From Gammaproteobacteria bacterium (GTDB taxonomy: Bacteria; Pseudomonadota; Gammaproteobacteria; Pseudomonadales; Pseudohongiellaceae), in the NCBI GenBank assembly GCA_030654835.1, contig JAURWS010000020.1, positions 1-64,000 on the forward strand: a DNA stretch of 64,000 bases, in the 5' to 3' direction. The translations under genes were made by a program, and so were the position numbers. Every line of letters begins with the position of its first letter. Positions within the stretch are counted from its first letter, which is position 1. The notes below the pieces were generated by a model. That model ran no database searches. It saw only the letters and a list, made by a program, of their open reading frames with translations, and was not told the origin of the DNA. Positions 18,981 through 28,017 of this stretch are shown one piece after another.

Positions 18981-19601
18981 ATGGCGCAGTATCTCGAAAT
19001 TCACCCGCAAAACCCGGAACCACGGCTCATCAAACAGGCTGTGAAAGTCTTGCTTGCCGGTGGCGTGATCGTCTATCCCACGGACTCGACTTATGCACTC
19101 GGTTGCCATATCGGTGACAAGGATGCCATCGAGCGTGTGCGCCGCATTCGTCAGCTGGATGATAAGCATAATCTGACACTGGTCTGCCCGGACCTCTCCT
19201 CGATAGCCACCTATGCCAAAGTGCCCAACAGCGCCTATCGATTGCTGAAAGCCTACACACCCGGTGCCTACACTTTCATTTTGACAGCCACAGCCGAGGT
19301 ACCCCGCAGGTTGATGCACCCGCGCCGCAAGACTATCGGTCTACGTGTGCCGAACCACACTGTCGCACAGGCACTGCTCGCTGAACTCGGTGAGCCGATC
19401 ATGAGTACCAGTCTGATCCTTCCCGGCGAGGCTGAGCCATTGATCGACATCCATGAAATTCGCGAGCGTCTTGAGCACAGTGTCGATTTGATCATCGACA
19501 GTGGCTCCTGCGGATTGGAAGCGACGACGGTCATCGATCTGGTCGATGGTACGGTGGAAGTGGTCCGTGTCGGCAAGGGTGATCCGACGCCATTCCGGTA
19601 A
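18981..19601 (+). CDS. yciO: YciO, Sua5/YrdC-family protein
   Basis: Member of the threonylcarbamoyl-AMP synthase superfamily, YciO branch, which lacks strong tRNA-modification activity in E. coli. Visible: IHPQNPEPRLIKQAV, GGVIVYPTDSTYALGC, KHNLTLVCPDLSSIATYA, GAYTFILTAT, RKTIGLRVP, PIMSTSLILPGE. I took ATG 18981 (206 aa), matching the family N-terminus MxQxxxIHPxNP, rather than a GTG at 18972. Confidence 0.9.
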   Translation: MAQYLEIHPQNPEPRLIKQAVKVLLAGGVIVYPTDSTYALGCHIGDKDAIERVRRIRQLDDKHNLTLVCPDLSSIATYAKVPNSAYRLLKAYTPGAYTFILTATAEVPRRLMHPRRKTIGLRVPNHTVAQALLAELGEPIMSTSLILPGEAEPLIDIHEIRERLEHSVDLIIDSGSCGLEATTVIDLVDGTVEVVRVGKGDPTPFR

Positions 19602-19708
19602 GCCCTCTCTCGTTGCGGCCGCCGCTGGCAGAAAAATAATCGTATTCAAACAGGCCATCTGCGATAATGCGGCCCTCAAAAAGGACTCGGTCAGGAAGGG
19701 GAGAGAGC

Positions 19709-20923
19709 TTGTCTATCGCTAATTCGCAGCAAAGGGTACTGTCTGGCATGCGCCCGACAGGCCGTCTACACCTCGGGCATCTGCACGGCGTTCTCAATAA
19801 CTGGGTCAAGCTGCAGCACCAGTACGAGTGCTACTTCTTCGTTGCCGATTGGCACGCACTGACCACCCATTACAACGATCCCGGTATTCTTGAAGCGAGC
19901 GTCTTTGACATGGTCATCGACTGGCTGGCGGTGGGTGTCGATCCGTCCACTTGTTCGTTGTTCATCCAGTCCCAGGTGCCTGAACATGCCGAGCTGCATC
20001 TGTTGCTCTCGATGATCACGCCGCTGGGCTGGCTGGAGCGCGTCCCCAGTTACAAGGATCAACAGGACAAGCTGCGCGACAAGGATCTGGAGACCTATGG
20101 TTTCCTGGGTTATCCCTTGCTGCAGAGTGCCGATATTCTGATCTACAAGGCAGGGCTGGTGCCGGTGGGCGCCGATCAGGTGGCTCATGTCGAACTGACC
20201 CGTGAGGTGGCGCGCCGTTTCAACCACATGTATGGCCGCGAGCCCAATTTCGCCGAACTCGCCGAGGCTGCAGTGCGCAAGATGGGCAAGGGTGCTGCGA
20301 AGCAGTTTGCCGGTTTGCGTACTGCCTATCAGCAACAGGGCAGTCAGGAGGCGTTGGAAACTGCGCGCACCTTGATTATGCAACAACAGAATATCTCTGC
20401 GGCGGATCGCGAGCGCGTGCAGGGATATCTGGAAGGCGGTGGCAAGATGATTCTGACCGAGCCACAAGCCCTGCTGACGCCCGCCGCCAAGATGCCCGGT
20501 CTGGACGGACAGAAGATGTCAAAGTCCTACAACAACACCATCTCGTTGCGCGAACCCGTGGATCAGATACAGAAGAAGATTCAAACTATGCCGACGGACC
20601 CCGCCCGTGTGCGTCGCACCGATCCCGGTGAGCCGCAGCGCTGCCCGGTCTGGCAGCTGCACGAGGTCTATTCCGGCGCAGAGACCCGCGCTTGGGTGGA
20701 GGCGGGTTGTCGCAGTGCCGGTATTGGCTGCCTGGAATGCAAGCGTCCCGTCATCGACGCGGTGATTGCCGAGTTACAACCGATTCAGGTGCGCGCCAGC
20801 AGCTATGAGAAAGACCCGTCTGCGGTGAAGGCGGTGATCGAAGCGGGCAACAAGAAGGCGCGTGAGTGTGCCGGTCGGACGCTGCAGGAAGTGCGGCAGG
20901 CCATGGGTCTGAACTACAAGTGA
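19709..20923 (+). CDS. trpS: Tryptophanyl-tRNA synthetase
   Basis: Class I synthetase charging tRNA-Trp. HIGH-type motif RPTGRLHLGHLHG near residue 13 and the KMSKS motif DGQKMSKSYNN near 265. The TTG start at 19709 is preferred because GGAAGGGG stands just upstream; an ATG at 19667 would add 14 basic residues without a Shine-Dalgarno. 404 aa. An insertion after the KMSKS half contains four cysteines (RCPVWQ, GCRSAGIGCLEC), as in the longer TrpS proteins of pseudomonads. Confidence 0.93.
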   Translation: MSIANSQQRVLSGMRPTGRLHLGHLHGVLNNWVKLQHQYECYFFVADWHALTTHYNDPGILEASVFDMVIDWLAVGVDPSTCSLFIQSQVPEHAELHLLLSMITPLGWLERVPSYKDQQDKLRDKDLETYGFLGYPLLQSADILIYKAGLVPVGADQVAHVELTREVARRFNHMYGREPNFAELAEAAVRKMGKGAAKQFAGLRTAYQQQGSQEALETARTLIMQQQNISAADRERVQGYLEGGGKMILTEPQALLTPAAKMPGLDGQKMSKSYNNTISLREPVDQIQKKIQTMPTDPARVRRTDPGEPQRCPVWQLHEVYSGAETRAWVEAGCRSAGIGCLECKRPVIDAVIAELQPIQVRASSYEKDPSAVKAVIEAGNKKARECAGRTLQEVRQAMGLNYK

Positions 20924-20941
20924 GAAACAGGTGATCACAAC

Positions 20942-21886
20942 GTGACGAATGAGGCGCTGACCGCTGCGCACGACACAGACGCGAATGATACGGGGCAGGG
21001 CGATTCGCAGACTGCAGAGTCGACTGAGCCTCGCGTTCGTCGCATGACGCAGGGATTGCGACGGTCGGGTGGCTTCCAGTTGGAACAGGAAGGTGCTGAC
21101 GGCACCCAGCAGGAGATGCCGTTTGCGTTTGTGGATGGCAAGGCCGTCACCGAATTGCCGACTGATCTGTATATTCCGCCGGATGCACTCGAAGTATTTC
21201 TCGAAGCCTTCGAGGGGCCACTGGATCTGCTGCTCTATCTGATCAAGCGCCAGAATATCGACATCCTCGAAATCGATGTCGCCGAGATCACCAGTCAGTA
21301 CATGGCCTACGTGGATCTCATGGAGGCAAGTCAGTTCGAACTCGCGGCGGAATATCTGGTGATGGCCGCCATGCTGGCAGAGATCAAGTCGCGCATGTTG
21401 TTGCCGCGCAGCAGCAACGAGGAAGAGGATGAGGAAGATCCGCGCGCGGAGCTGATTCGTCGCCTCCAGGAATATGAGCGATACAAGAAGGCGGCGGAAG
21501 ACATGGACGAGCTGCCACGCCTGGAGCGCGACATCCACGCTGCTGGGGCAGAGACTCCGCAGATGGAGCGCAATGCGCCCGAACCGGTGGTGGAGCTGCG
21601 CGAGATTCTGATTTCTCTGGCCATGGTCCTGCGTCGTGCCGACATGTTCGAGAGTCATCAGGTGCAGCGTGAAACGCTGTCGACGCGGGAAAAGATGTCC
21701 GAGATCCTGGTACGCCTTTCCAGCCAGCGCTTCGTGTCGCTGGTCTCTTTGCTGATGCGGGAAGAGGGGCGTCTGGGAGTGGTGGTGACCTTTCTGGCGG
21801 TTATGGAGCTCATCAAGGATTCTCTCATCGAGATAGTCCAGACCGAGCCGTTTGGCCCCATACATTTGAAGGCGCGCGGTGAATGA
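20942..21886 (+). CDS. scpA: ScpA, condensin-like kleisin subunit
   Basis: Kleisin that joins SMC heads in chromosome segregation. Conserved core from about residue 80: ALEVFLEAFEGPLDLLLYLIKRQNIDIL and ITSQYMAYVDLMEASQFELAAEYLVMAAMLAEIKSRMLLP, then an acidic stretch and a C-terminal winged helix (FLAVMELIKDSLIEIVQTEPFGPIHL). About 75 N-terminal residues are low-complexity and poorly conserved. GTG start with AGGTGA upstream; a later start is possible. Overlaps scpB by 4 bp. Confidence 0.92.
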   Translation: MTNEALTAAHDTDANDTGQGDSQTAESTEPRVRRMTQGLRRSGGFQLEQEGADGTQQEMPFAFVDGKAVTELPTDLYIPPDALEVFLEAFEGPLDLLLYLIKRQNIDILEIDVAEITSQYMAYVDLMEASQFELAAEYLVMAAMLAEIKSRMLLPRSSNEEEDEEDPRAELIRRLQEYERYKKAAEDMDELPRLERDIHAAGAETPQMERNAPEPVVELREILISLAMVLRRADMFESHQVQRETLSTREKMSEILVRLSSQRFVSLVSLLMREEGRLGVVVTFLAVMELIKDSLIEIVQTEPFGPIHLKARGE

Positions 21887-22671
21887 ACGAAACCAATACC
21901 AAACTCAAGCAGATCATTGAAGGTCTCTTGCTGGCGGCGGGGAAACCGCTGTCACTGGAAGCTATCGGCGAAGTGTTTCTGGAGGAGGAGCGTCCCTCTC
22001 GAGAGGAGCTGCTGGCGGCTCTGTCGGCAATCGCCGCCGACACGGAAGGCCGAGGCTTCGAGCTTAAGGAAGTGGCCTCGGGGTTTCGTTTTCAGGTCAG
22101 ACAGGGCCTCAGCCCCTGGGTGTCGCGTCTCTGGGAAGAACGGCCACAGCGCTATACGCGAGCCTTGTTGGAGACGCTGGCACTGGTGGCCTATCGTCAG
22201 CCGATTACCCGGGGTGACATCGAGGAAATTCGCGGTGTGAGTGTGAGTTCCACGATTATCCGCACGCTGTTGGATCGTGAGTGGATTCGGGTGGTGGGAC
22301 ATCGTGATGTGCCTGGCCGACCTGCGATGTTCGCCACGACGCGTCAGTTCCTCGACTATTTCAATCTGAAGAGTCTGCAGGATCTGCCACCGCTGTCCGA
22401 GATTCGCGATCTCGACAAACTCAACCCGGAGCTGGCGCTTGAGGATGACGACCTCGCTGGCATGCGCGTCCTGGAATTGCCGCCGGAGAGTACGGGGATG
22501 GAGCCTGGCGCGAGAGACGACGCTGACGATGGCGAAGATATTGATGAGGACGATGACGAGTTCCTGGACGAAGAGGAAGCCATGGCGCTGGCGAAACGCC
22601 CGCTGGATGAGATCCTGGGCATTGGCCAGTTCGCGAACAAACAAGGGGAGTTGACCCCAGAGCAGGATTAG
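21883..22671 (+). CDS. scpB: ScpB, condensin-like winged-helix subunit
   Basis: Partner of ScpA in the SMC complex. Two winged helices: KQIIEGLLLAAGKPLSLEAIGEVF and ALLETLALVAYRQPITRGDIEEIRGV, then RTLLDREWIRVVGHRDVPGRPAMFATT. A long acidic tail (residues about 205-240) is typical of gammaproteobacterial ScpB. 262 aa. Confidence 0.93.
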   Translation: MNETNTKLKQIIEGLLLAAGKPLSLEAIGEVFLEEERPSREELLAALSAIAADTEGRGFELKEVASGFRFQVRQGLSPWVSRLWEERPQRYTRALLETLALVAYRQPITRGDIEEIRGVSVSSTIIRTLLDREWIRVVGHRDVPGRPAMFATTRQFLDYFNLKSLQDLPPLSEIRDLDKLNPELALEDDDLAGMRVLELPPESTGMEPGARDDADDGEDIDEDDDEFLDEEEAMALAKRPLDEILGIGQFANKQGELTPEQD

Positions 22672-22744
22672 AACGAATTACCAACAGTGCGAACCTCAAA
22701 ATTGAAGTTCGCCAGACACATGTCGTGAGACAGCGGAGAAGACG

Positions 22745-23521
22745 ATGGACGAAAAACTGCAGAAAGTATTGGCGCGCGCGGGCTTCGGTTCGAGGCGTGA
22801 AATGGAGGAGTGGATCAAGCAGGGACGCATCAAGATCAACGGCAAAGTAGCCGATATCGGTGATCGCGTGGGCAAGGCCGATGCGCTCCTGGTGGATGGC
22901 AAGAAGGTGAATCCGAACAGTGCCGTCAGCGAATTGCAACGAGTGCTGTTGTACAACAAACCTGAGGATGAGATCTGCTCACGCAAGGATCCGGAAGGCA
23001 GGCGCTCCGTGTTCGACAAGCTTCCCCCCATCACTCATGGACGCTGGGTCGCCATCGGGCGTCTGGACATCAATACCAGCGGCTTGCTGCTGTTCACCAC
23101 TGACGGCGAACTCGCCAATCGCCTGATGCATCCCTCTTCAAACGTTGACCGTGAGTACGCCGTGCGCGTGATGGGTGACGTCACGGATGAGATTATTGCC
23201 AATATGCTCAAAGGCGTGATGCTCGATGAGCACCTGTGCAAGTTCTCGGACATCCAGTACTTTGCCGGTGAAGGCGCCAACCGCTGGTATCACGTCGTGT
23301 TGATGGAAGGGCGCAACCGTGAGGTGCGCAAGCTGTGGGAATCCCAGGGCATCCGGGTAAGTCGCCTGAAGCGTGTGCGCTATGGGCCGATCTTCATTCC
23401 CAGCAGGGTCAAGAAGGGCGATTTCTATGAATTGCCGAAAGAGGAAATGGCTCTGCTGTACAACGCGGTCAACCTTACCTTGAACACCCGTCCAAAGAAA
23501 GTGGCTCCCGTGCGGCGCTGA
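22745..23521 (+). CDS. rluB: RluB, 23S rRNA pseudouridine synthase
   Basis: Modifies U2605 of 23S rRNA in E. coli. N-terminal S4 RNA-binding domain (KLQKVLARAGFGSRREMEEWIKQGRI), then the RsuA-family catalytic domain with the active-site aspartate in GRLDINTSGLLLFT near residue 105 and GRNREVRKLWES near 190. 258 aa, shorter than the tail-extended E. coli protein. Preceded by GGAGA. It ends 49 bp before the convergent GGDEF gene. Confidence 0.93.
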   Translation: MDEKLQKVLARAGFGSRREMEEWIKQGRIKINGKVADIGDRVGKADALLVDGKKVNPNSAVSELQRVLLYNKPEDEICSRKDPEGRRSVFDKLPPITHGRWVAIGRLDINTSGLLLFTTDGELANRLMHPSSNVDREYAVRVMGDVTDEIIANMLKGVMLDEHLCKFSDIQYFAGEGANRWYHVVLMEGRNREVRKLWESQGIRVSRLKRVRYGPIFIPSRVKKGDFYELPKEEMALLYNAVNLTLNTRPKKVAPVRR

Positions 23522-23570
23522 TTTTTTCCTCGAAGGCTGCGTGTTCCGTTGAATGCGCAGTCAGCTCCAG

Positions 23571-24494
23571 CTAGAAACGAATGGCATTTCCCCCGCAGGC
23601 TTTGGCTTTTCCGAGTGCCTTGGCCGCGCGTTCCAACAGGCTAGTGCTGGAGTCGGTTCCCGTCAGTACTGAGAAACCGAGACTGAGTGACACATGCAGA
23701 GGTTCCTGGTCGGGCAGTTTTCCCAACACTTCCAGTCCCTCTTTCTGGACGCTCCTGAGAATTCGTCTGGCGATAACCTGGGTGCCTTCCTTGTCGGTAT
23801 TGTGGAGAATCACGAGGAACTGATTATCTTCGTAGCGGAATACTGCATCTGTGGTACGGCACAATTGCATGATGCGACGCGCCAGTGCGCTCAACACTTT
23901 GTCTCCAGTCATGTGTCCAAAGTGATCGTTGAGATTGCCCATATGATTGATGTCGATCAGGAGGATGGACAAGGCCTGGTTATGACGTTTGGAAAGATCG
24001 ATCTCACGCTCCAGCGTAGAGGGGAGCGTGCTGATGTTGTCGGCGCCCGTCAGAGGATCCATATAGGCGGCTTTCACAGCAGTTGTATATTTCAACGAGT
24101 TGCGCAATGGGCAGATCAACGGTGACAACAGCGATTCGAGTATGCCGAGTTCTTTCTCGGTAAATTTCTTGCTGCGTTTGAAAACAATCTCGCCGAGACG
24201 ATCTTCACTGGTAATCAGTCTGTAGCCACAGCTGTGTGTCGATTGTTTGGCGATGCTGGCATCGACGCCCTGATCTTCGTTGCTGTAGTAGATGCCATCG
24301 AGTTTTACTGCGGTGCTCACGTTCTCCAGATACACACTCAATAGCGTGTTGAGCTCCAGCGACGATTGCAGTGCTTCACTCAATTGTATGCGCAGGTCGG
24401 GCATTTCGCCCGGCAGTAGACCTGTTTTCGTGATCGGCTTAACCTTGCCGACATCAGTCTCGGACTGCGTTTTTGCCCGTACGGATATCACCAT
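23571..24494 (-). CDS. Degenerate GGDEF-domain protein with retained I-site
   Basis: 307 aa, the downstream member of a paralogous pair with the gene at 24539-25462. N-terminal about 130 residues form a shared sensory-type domain (LNTLLSVYLENVSTAVKLDG ... THSCGYRLITSEDRLGEIVF). The GGDEF domain keeps DPLTGADN, the metal aspartate region LLIDINHMGNLNDHFGH, and an I-site RTTD five residues before the active loop. The loop itself reads EDNQF instead of GGEEF, so cyclase activity is not expected. By analogy with PelD-like proteins it may be a c-di-GMP receptor or a regulator of its neighbour (inference). Confidence 0.88.
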   Translation of the reverse strand: MVISVRAKTQSETDVGKVKPITKTGLLPGEMPDLRIQLSEALQSSLELNTLLSVYLENVSTAVKLDGIYYSNEDQGVDASIAKQSTHSCGYRLITSEDRLGEIVFKRSKKFTEKELGILESLLSPLICPLRNSLKYTTAVKAAYMDPLTGADNISTLPSTLEREIDLSKRHNQALSILLIDINHMGNLNDHFGHMTGDKVLSALARRIMQLCRTTDAVFRYEDNQFLVILHNTDKEGTQVIARRILRSVQKEGLEVLGKLPDQEPLHVSLSLGFSVLTGTDSSTSLLERAAKALGKAKACGGNAIRF

Positions 24495-24538
24495 GACTCA
24501 CCTCGAATTTGCATTTATTGTTATCGCTACGCTGGCAC

Positions 24539-25462
24539 TCATAGTCCAATGACTTTGTTGCCGCCAGCACTCTTGATCAGGTATAGCGCTTTGTCTGCAC
24601 GATTGAACAGGGTTTCGGGCGAGTCTGAATCACAGAAGGTCGTTACCCCGACGCTGACCGTGATTCTGACCGATTGTTCTTCAAGAGCGATCTCCGTGTC
24701 TGCAATGGTGCGACGGATACGCTCTGCAATTATCAGTGCTCCCTCGGCGTTGGTGCGATTGAGCAGGACCACAAACTCTTCACCACCGTAGCGGAAGCTC
24801 AGGTCCGTTTGACGATTGACCTGCTTCAGCGTTCTGACAATTTGTTTCAGCACCGTGTCGCCGACACTGTGGCCGTAGCGATCATTAATCAGTTTGAATT
24901 TGTCGATGTCCAGAACCAACAGTGATAACGCGTGCTGATGGCGGCGGGAGAGGCTGATTTCTCTTGCAAGTGTGTTGGTCAGCGCAATTCGATTGCCTGC
25001 ACCAGTCAGCGGGTCGGTCAAGGAGGCTGTCAGCGCCTCGTGGTACAGCAGCGCGTTACGAAGGGGGCAGATGAGAGCACTCAGCATCACTTCGATACCT
25101 TCCAGATCCCGGTCGGAAAATCGAGTGCTGCGGTAGAAGACGATCTCGCCGAGATGATCCAGAGCGGTGATCAGCCGATAGCCACAGCTGTGGGAGGCTT
25201 TGCAGCCAGCCAGAAACTGCAGTGTCTTGTGGTCGTTAAGGTATTGAAGACCGTCCAACTCGACGGCAGGCGAAAGCTCTTTCAAAAACAGTTGCAGCAA
25301 CTGCTCAATTTCCAGAGTGGTCTGCAGACTGGCGGCCATGCGGTAGCGCCGCTCGCCGTAGTTTTCCCTGAGAGCTTCGATTGGAGGAGGCAGCGGCCTG
25401 CTCAGGCTGATCCGGGCACTGTTGAAATCAATAGTGTTCGAGGGTTGAAGTAGCGTCGCCAT
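24539..25462 (-). CDS. Diguanylate cyclase with intact GGEEF and I-site
   Basis: 307 aa. Same N-terminal domain as its paralogue (QLLQLFLKELSPAVELDG ... SHSCGYRLITALDHLGEIVF), then a complete GGDEF domain: DPLTGAGNR, LDIDKFKLINDRYGH, inhibitory site RQTD and active loop RYGGEEF. It should make c-di-GMP and be subject to product inhibition. It lies 44 bp upstream of the degenerate copy on the same strand, so the two are probably co-transcribed. The N-terminal domain was not assigned; it looks GAF-like in predicted pattern. Confidence 0.92.
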   Translation of the reverse strand: MATLLQPSNTIDFNSARISLSRPLPPPIEALRENYGERRYRMAASLQTTLEIEQLLQLFLKELSPAVELDGLQYLNDHKTLQFLAGCKASHSCGYRLITALDHLGEIVFYRSTRFSDRDLEGIEVMLSALICPLRNALLYHEALTASLTDPLTGAGNRIALTNTLAREISLSRRHQHALSLLVLDIDKFKLINDRYGHSVGDTVLKQIVRTLKQVNRQTDLSFRYGGEEFVVLLNRTNAEGALIIAERIRRTIADTEIALEEQSVRITVSVGVTTFCDSDSPETLFNRADKALYLIKSAGGNKVIGL

Positions 25463-25767
25463 TGTTTGATTGCTCCCGAGTCCGGAAGCTGCGAGCTGCG
25501 GCAGCGTGTCCGGTAAGCATCCCGATTGATGCTGGTACCGGTGTTAAGCCATTATCATGCCAATAGTGAGGTTATTGATTTTTATTGTTTAAAAACAAAT
25601 AGTTAATCGATAATTGTTGAGCTGTAAAGAGCCGCTGCGGCAAACCCCGGGTTGCCACCTCCGTCGCGGGGGCGGCAAATTTTGTCGCATTGCCGGTGCT
25701 TGCTCGCCGCAGAGACGGTTTTCTGACGCGCGTGACAAGCTTCCAAGGTGGGATTCTGACGTCATGC
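25463..25767. other. 305-bp gene-free region upstream of the GGDEF pair
   Basis: No coding sequence seen. It holds an AT-rich block (25568-25620), a candidate sigma-54 site at 25548-25562, and two GC-rich partly self-complementary stretches (about 25630-25680) near the end of the yciK transcript. None of those is followed by a clear U-run. Confidence 0.6.
25548..25562 (-). promoter_or_regulatory. Candidate sigma-54 promoter for the GGDEF pair
   Basis: On the minus strand the sequence is TGGCATGATAATGGC, compared with consensus TGGCAC-N5-TTGC: GG and GC are 12 bp apart and 8 of 10 defined positions match. It lies about 90 bp upstream of the 25462 start. The same bases contain GATAAT, which could instead serve as a sigma-70 -10 box. 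Confidence 0.3.
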
Positions 25768-26505
25768 TCAAGCCTGGAGGGCCTGACCCGTGACGTCCTT
25801 GCTATCGTTACCCATCAGGTAGAGATACAAGGCCATGCGCGATTCCGGGGTGGCCAGTTTTGTGGGGTCTTCAGCGGGATAGGCTGCCTTGCGCATGGCA
25901 GTGCGGGTGGCGCCCGGATCGATGCTGTTCACCCTGATGGCGCTGGTCTGTTTCAACTCATCGGCCAGTACCTGCATCATGCCCTCAACGGCAAATTTGC
26001 TGACGGCATAGCCGCCCCAGTAGGCACGTCCTTTTCTGCCCACACTGGAAGATGTGAAGATGACACTTGCCTGAGGGGCAGCCTGCAGCGCAGGCAGCAG
26101 ACTGCGAGTCAGCAGGAATGCGGCATTCACGTTGACCTGCATGACCTGCATCCAGGCATCCAGCGGATAGAACTGCAGTGGTGTACGTGGCCCTAATGCG
26201 GCGGCGTTGTGCAGGAGCCCATCCAGTCGACCGTACTGTTCCAGGATGGTTTCACCCAGTTCGCGATAGTCCACTTCCTTGGCATGTTGCAGGTTCAAAG
26301 GATGGATGATGGCTTCCGGCGCTCCGCTGGCCGCGATCTCGTCATAGAGTTTTTCAAGCTTGCTGACTGTTCTCCCCAGTAGGATTATCGTCGCCCCGTG
26401 GGCCGCGTAGGTGAGGGCGGCGGCACGGCCAAGGCCATCTCCGGCCCCTGTGACCAGGATCAGTTTGTCATTGAGGAGGTTCGGGTGTATTTGGTAGTTT
26501 TCCAT
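25768..26505 (-). CDS. yciK: YciK-like short-chain dehydrogenase
   Basis: NAD(P)-dependent oxidoreductase of unknown substrate. Glycine motif LVTGAGDGLGRAAALTYA near residue 15, NNAG-equivalent LHNAA, catalytic serine in FTSSSVGRKGRAYWGGYAVSKFAVEG (Y-x-x-x-K), and IDPGATRTAMR. ATG 26505 (245 aa) gives the family start MENYQIHPNLLNDK; an ATG at 26541 would add 12 residues. Follows the phosphatase gene, 47 bp apart, in the order yciK keeps in pseudomonads. Confidence 0.9.
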   Translation of the reverse strand: MENYQIHPNLLNDKLILVTGAGDGLGRAAALTYAAHGATIILLGRTVSKLEKLYDEIAASGAPEAIIHPLNLQHAKEVDYRELGETILEQYGRLDGLLHNAAALGPRTPLQFYPLDAWMQVMQVNVNAAFLLTRSLLPALQAAPQASVIFTSSSVGRKGRAYWGGYAVSKFAVEGMMQVLADELKQTSAIRVNSIDPGATRTAMRKAAYPAEDPTKLATPESRMALYLYLMGNDSKDVTGQALQA

Positions 26506-26552
26506 GTGTGTTTCCGTGATTGTGTAAATTGAATCTGGCAAAAGAAGCCCTT

Positions 26553-27245
26553 TCAGCGCTTCCTGTTGGCGCTATCAAGCCAGGCGGTGATGTCATTGAC
26601 GTGAGTGACGATCATGTCGGCGCCCCAGTCAGCGACAGGAGGAAAGGCGGGCAGATAGCCATAAGCCGCCGCGATGGTGTACATCCCCGCCTGTTGCCCA
26701 GCACTGATATCGCGGGGATGATCTCCTACATAAACCCCAGCAGACGGCTCGCAACCCAGTTGTCGGCAGGCCAGCAACAGCGGCTCAGGATGTGGTTTGG
26801 TGAATGTCACATGGTCGGGGCATATGAGAGTCTGGCAGCGCTCCAGCAAGCCGAGGCTGCGCAGTAGCGGGATGCTGTACAGTTCGGGCTTGTTGGTGAC
26901 GACACCCCAATGAATGCCGCGCTGCTCAAGGAGGCTTAACAGCTGGTCCATGCCAGGGTACAGCGTAGACAGGGTTTGCGGAATCTGTTCGCCATACAGG
27001 GCCAGCAATTTCGTGAGCAGTGTCTTGAAGCGAGCATCACCTTCGCCAATGCCAAACGCGAGCTCCACCAGTGCGCGTGCCCCATTGGAGACAGTCTGAT
27101 GGACGGCCTCCGGACTCACGGGTGCGATTCCTGCTGCAAGGGTCATCTCATCCAGTACCGCAGCAAAGTCGGCGGCAGTGTCTACCAGCGTTCCGTCGAG
27201 ATCGAACAGCACGCTGGTAATGGCAGTCGGTGAATTTAAGGGCAT
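26553..27245 (-). CDS. mupP: HAD-family phosphatase, MupP/Gph type
   Basis: HAD hydrolase with motif I LFDLDGTLVDT near residue 13, motif II VVTNKP, motif III lysine in FTKPHPEPL, and motif IV YVGDHPRDISAGQQAGM. 230 aa. ATG 27245 is chosen (AAGGAA upstream); the frame is open further but inside ubiG. Usually annotated phosphoglycolate phosphatase, but the order ubiG-this gene-yciK matches Pseudomonas, where the equivalent gene is MupP, the N-acetylmuramate-6-phosphate phosphatase of cell-wall recycling. The function is therefore inferred from context; Gph remains possible. Confidence 0.85.
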   Translation of the reverse strand: MPLNSPTAITSVLFDLDGTLVDTAADFAAVLDEMTLAAGIAPVSPEAVHQTVSNGARALVELAFGIGEGDARFKTLLTKLLALYGEQIPQTLSTLYPGMDQLLSLLEQRGIHWGVVTNKPELYSIPLLRSLGLLERCQTLICPDHVTFTKPHPEPLLLACRQLGCEPSAGVYVGDHPRDISAGQQAGMYTIAAAYGYLPAFPPVADWGADMIVTHVNDITAWLDSANRKR

Positions 27246-27252
27246 GACAAAC

Positions 27253-28008
27253 TCAGTTCCTTGCAGTGGCACTGATCGGGTCGACGACGGGCGGGCGTGT
27301 GAAATGGGCCAGGTAATTGACGTCGACATTTGGCTGCAGGGAATAGCGTTTGGTGATGAGGTTGTAGCCCATGCCGGCGAGTTCACCTGTATCGAGATCG
27401 CAATCCCTGCACCATGCGGCCAGCTCCGACGGACGTATGAATTTGGCGAAGTCGTGTGTGCCTTTGGGTAGCAGGTTGAGAATGTATTCGGCCCCGAGGA
27501 TCGCGAAAACATAGGCCTTGGGGTTGCGATTGATCGTCGAGAAGAACAGGTGGCCACCGGGTTTTACCAGGGTCGCGCAGGCTGCCACAACGGCGGCCGG
27601 ATTCGGAACATGCTCCAGCATTTCCAGACAGGTCACCACGTCATACCGTCCTGGCTCGCGTTGGGCCAGCGTTTCTGCAGCGATGTTCTCGTAACGTATC
27701 GTGAGGCCGCTCTCCAGTTGATGCAGCCTTGCTACTGCCAGTGACGCTTCGGCGAGGTCGATTGCAGTAACCTCGGCCCCCTGACGTGCCATGGCTTCGC
27801 TCAAGATGCCGCCACCACAACCAATATCGACAACGCGCTTGCCAGCCAGGGTGGTCTTGCTGGCGATGAAACCCATTCGGAGCGGATTGATTTCATGCAG
27901 AGGTTTGAATTCGCTCTGCGGATCCCACCAGCGCGATGCCAAGGCCTCAAACTTGCGAATTTCTGCTAGATCGCTGTTGGAGATGGAGGTGTTTTGCGTG
28001 TTCGACAT
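27253..28008 (-). CDS. ubiG: UbiG, ubiquinone O-methyltransferase
   Basis: SAM-dependent methyltransferase catalysing both O-methylations in ubiquinone synthesis. N-terminal [32 protein letters not shown] motif [16 protein letters not shown] near residue 60, [15 protein letters not shown], and [12 protein letters not shown]. 251 aa. AAGGAA precedes the ATG. Tightly spaced between mtaD and the phosphatase, suggesting one operon. Confidence 0.96.
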   Translation of the reverse strand: MSNTQNTSISNSDLAEIRKFEALASRWWDPQSEFKPLHEINPLRMGFIASKTTLAGKRVVDIGCGGGILSEAMARQGAEVTAIDLAEASLAVARLHQLESGLTIRYENIAAETLAQREPGRYDVVTCLEMLEHVPNPAAVVAACATLVKPGGHLFFSTINRNPKAYVFAILGAEYILNLLPKGTHDFAKFIRPSELAAWCRDCDLDTGELAGMGYNLITKRYSLQPNVDVNYLAHFTRPPVVDPISATARN

Positions 28009-28017
28009 GAAGGTTCC

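Noticed and set aside
20774-21865. 363-codon minus-strand open frame over trpS-scpA
   Set aside because: Mirror of scpA coding; low-complexity His/Gln-rich product, no start signal, no family features.
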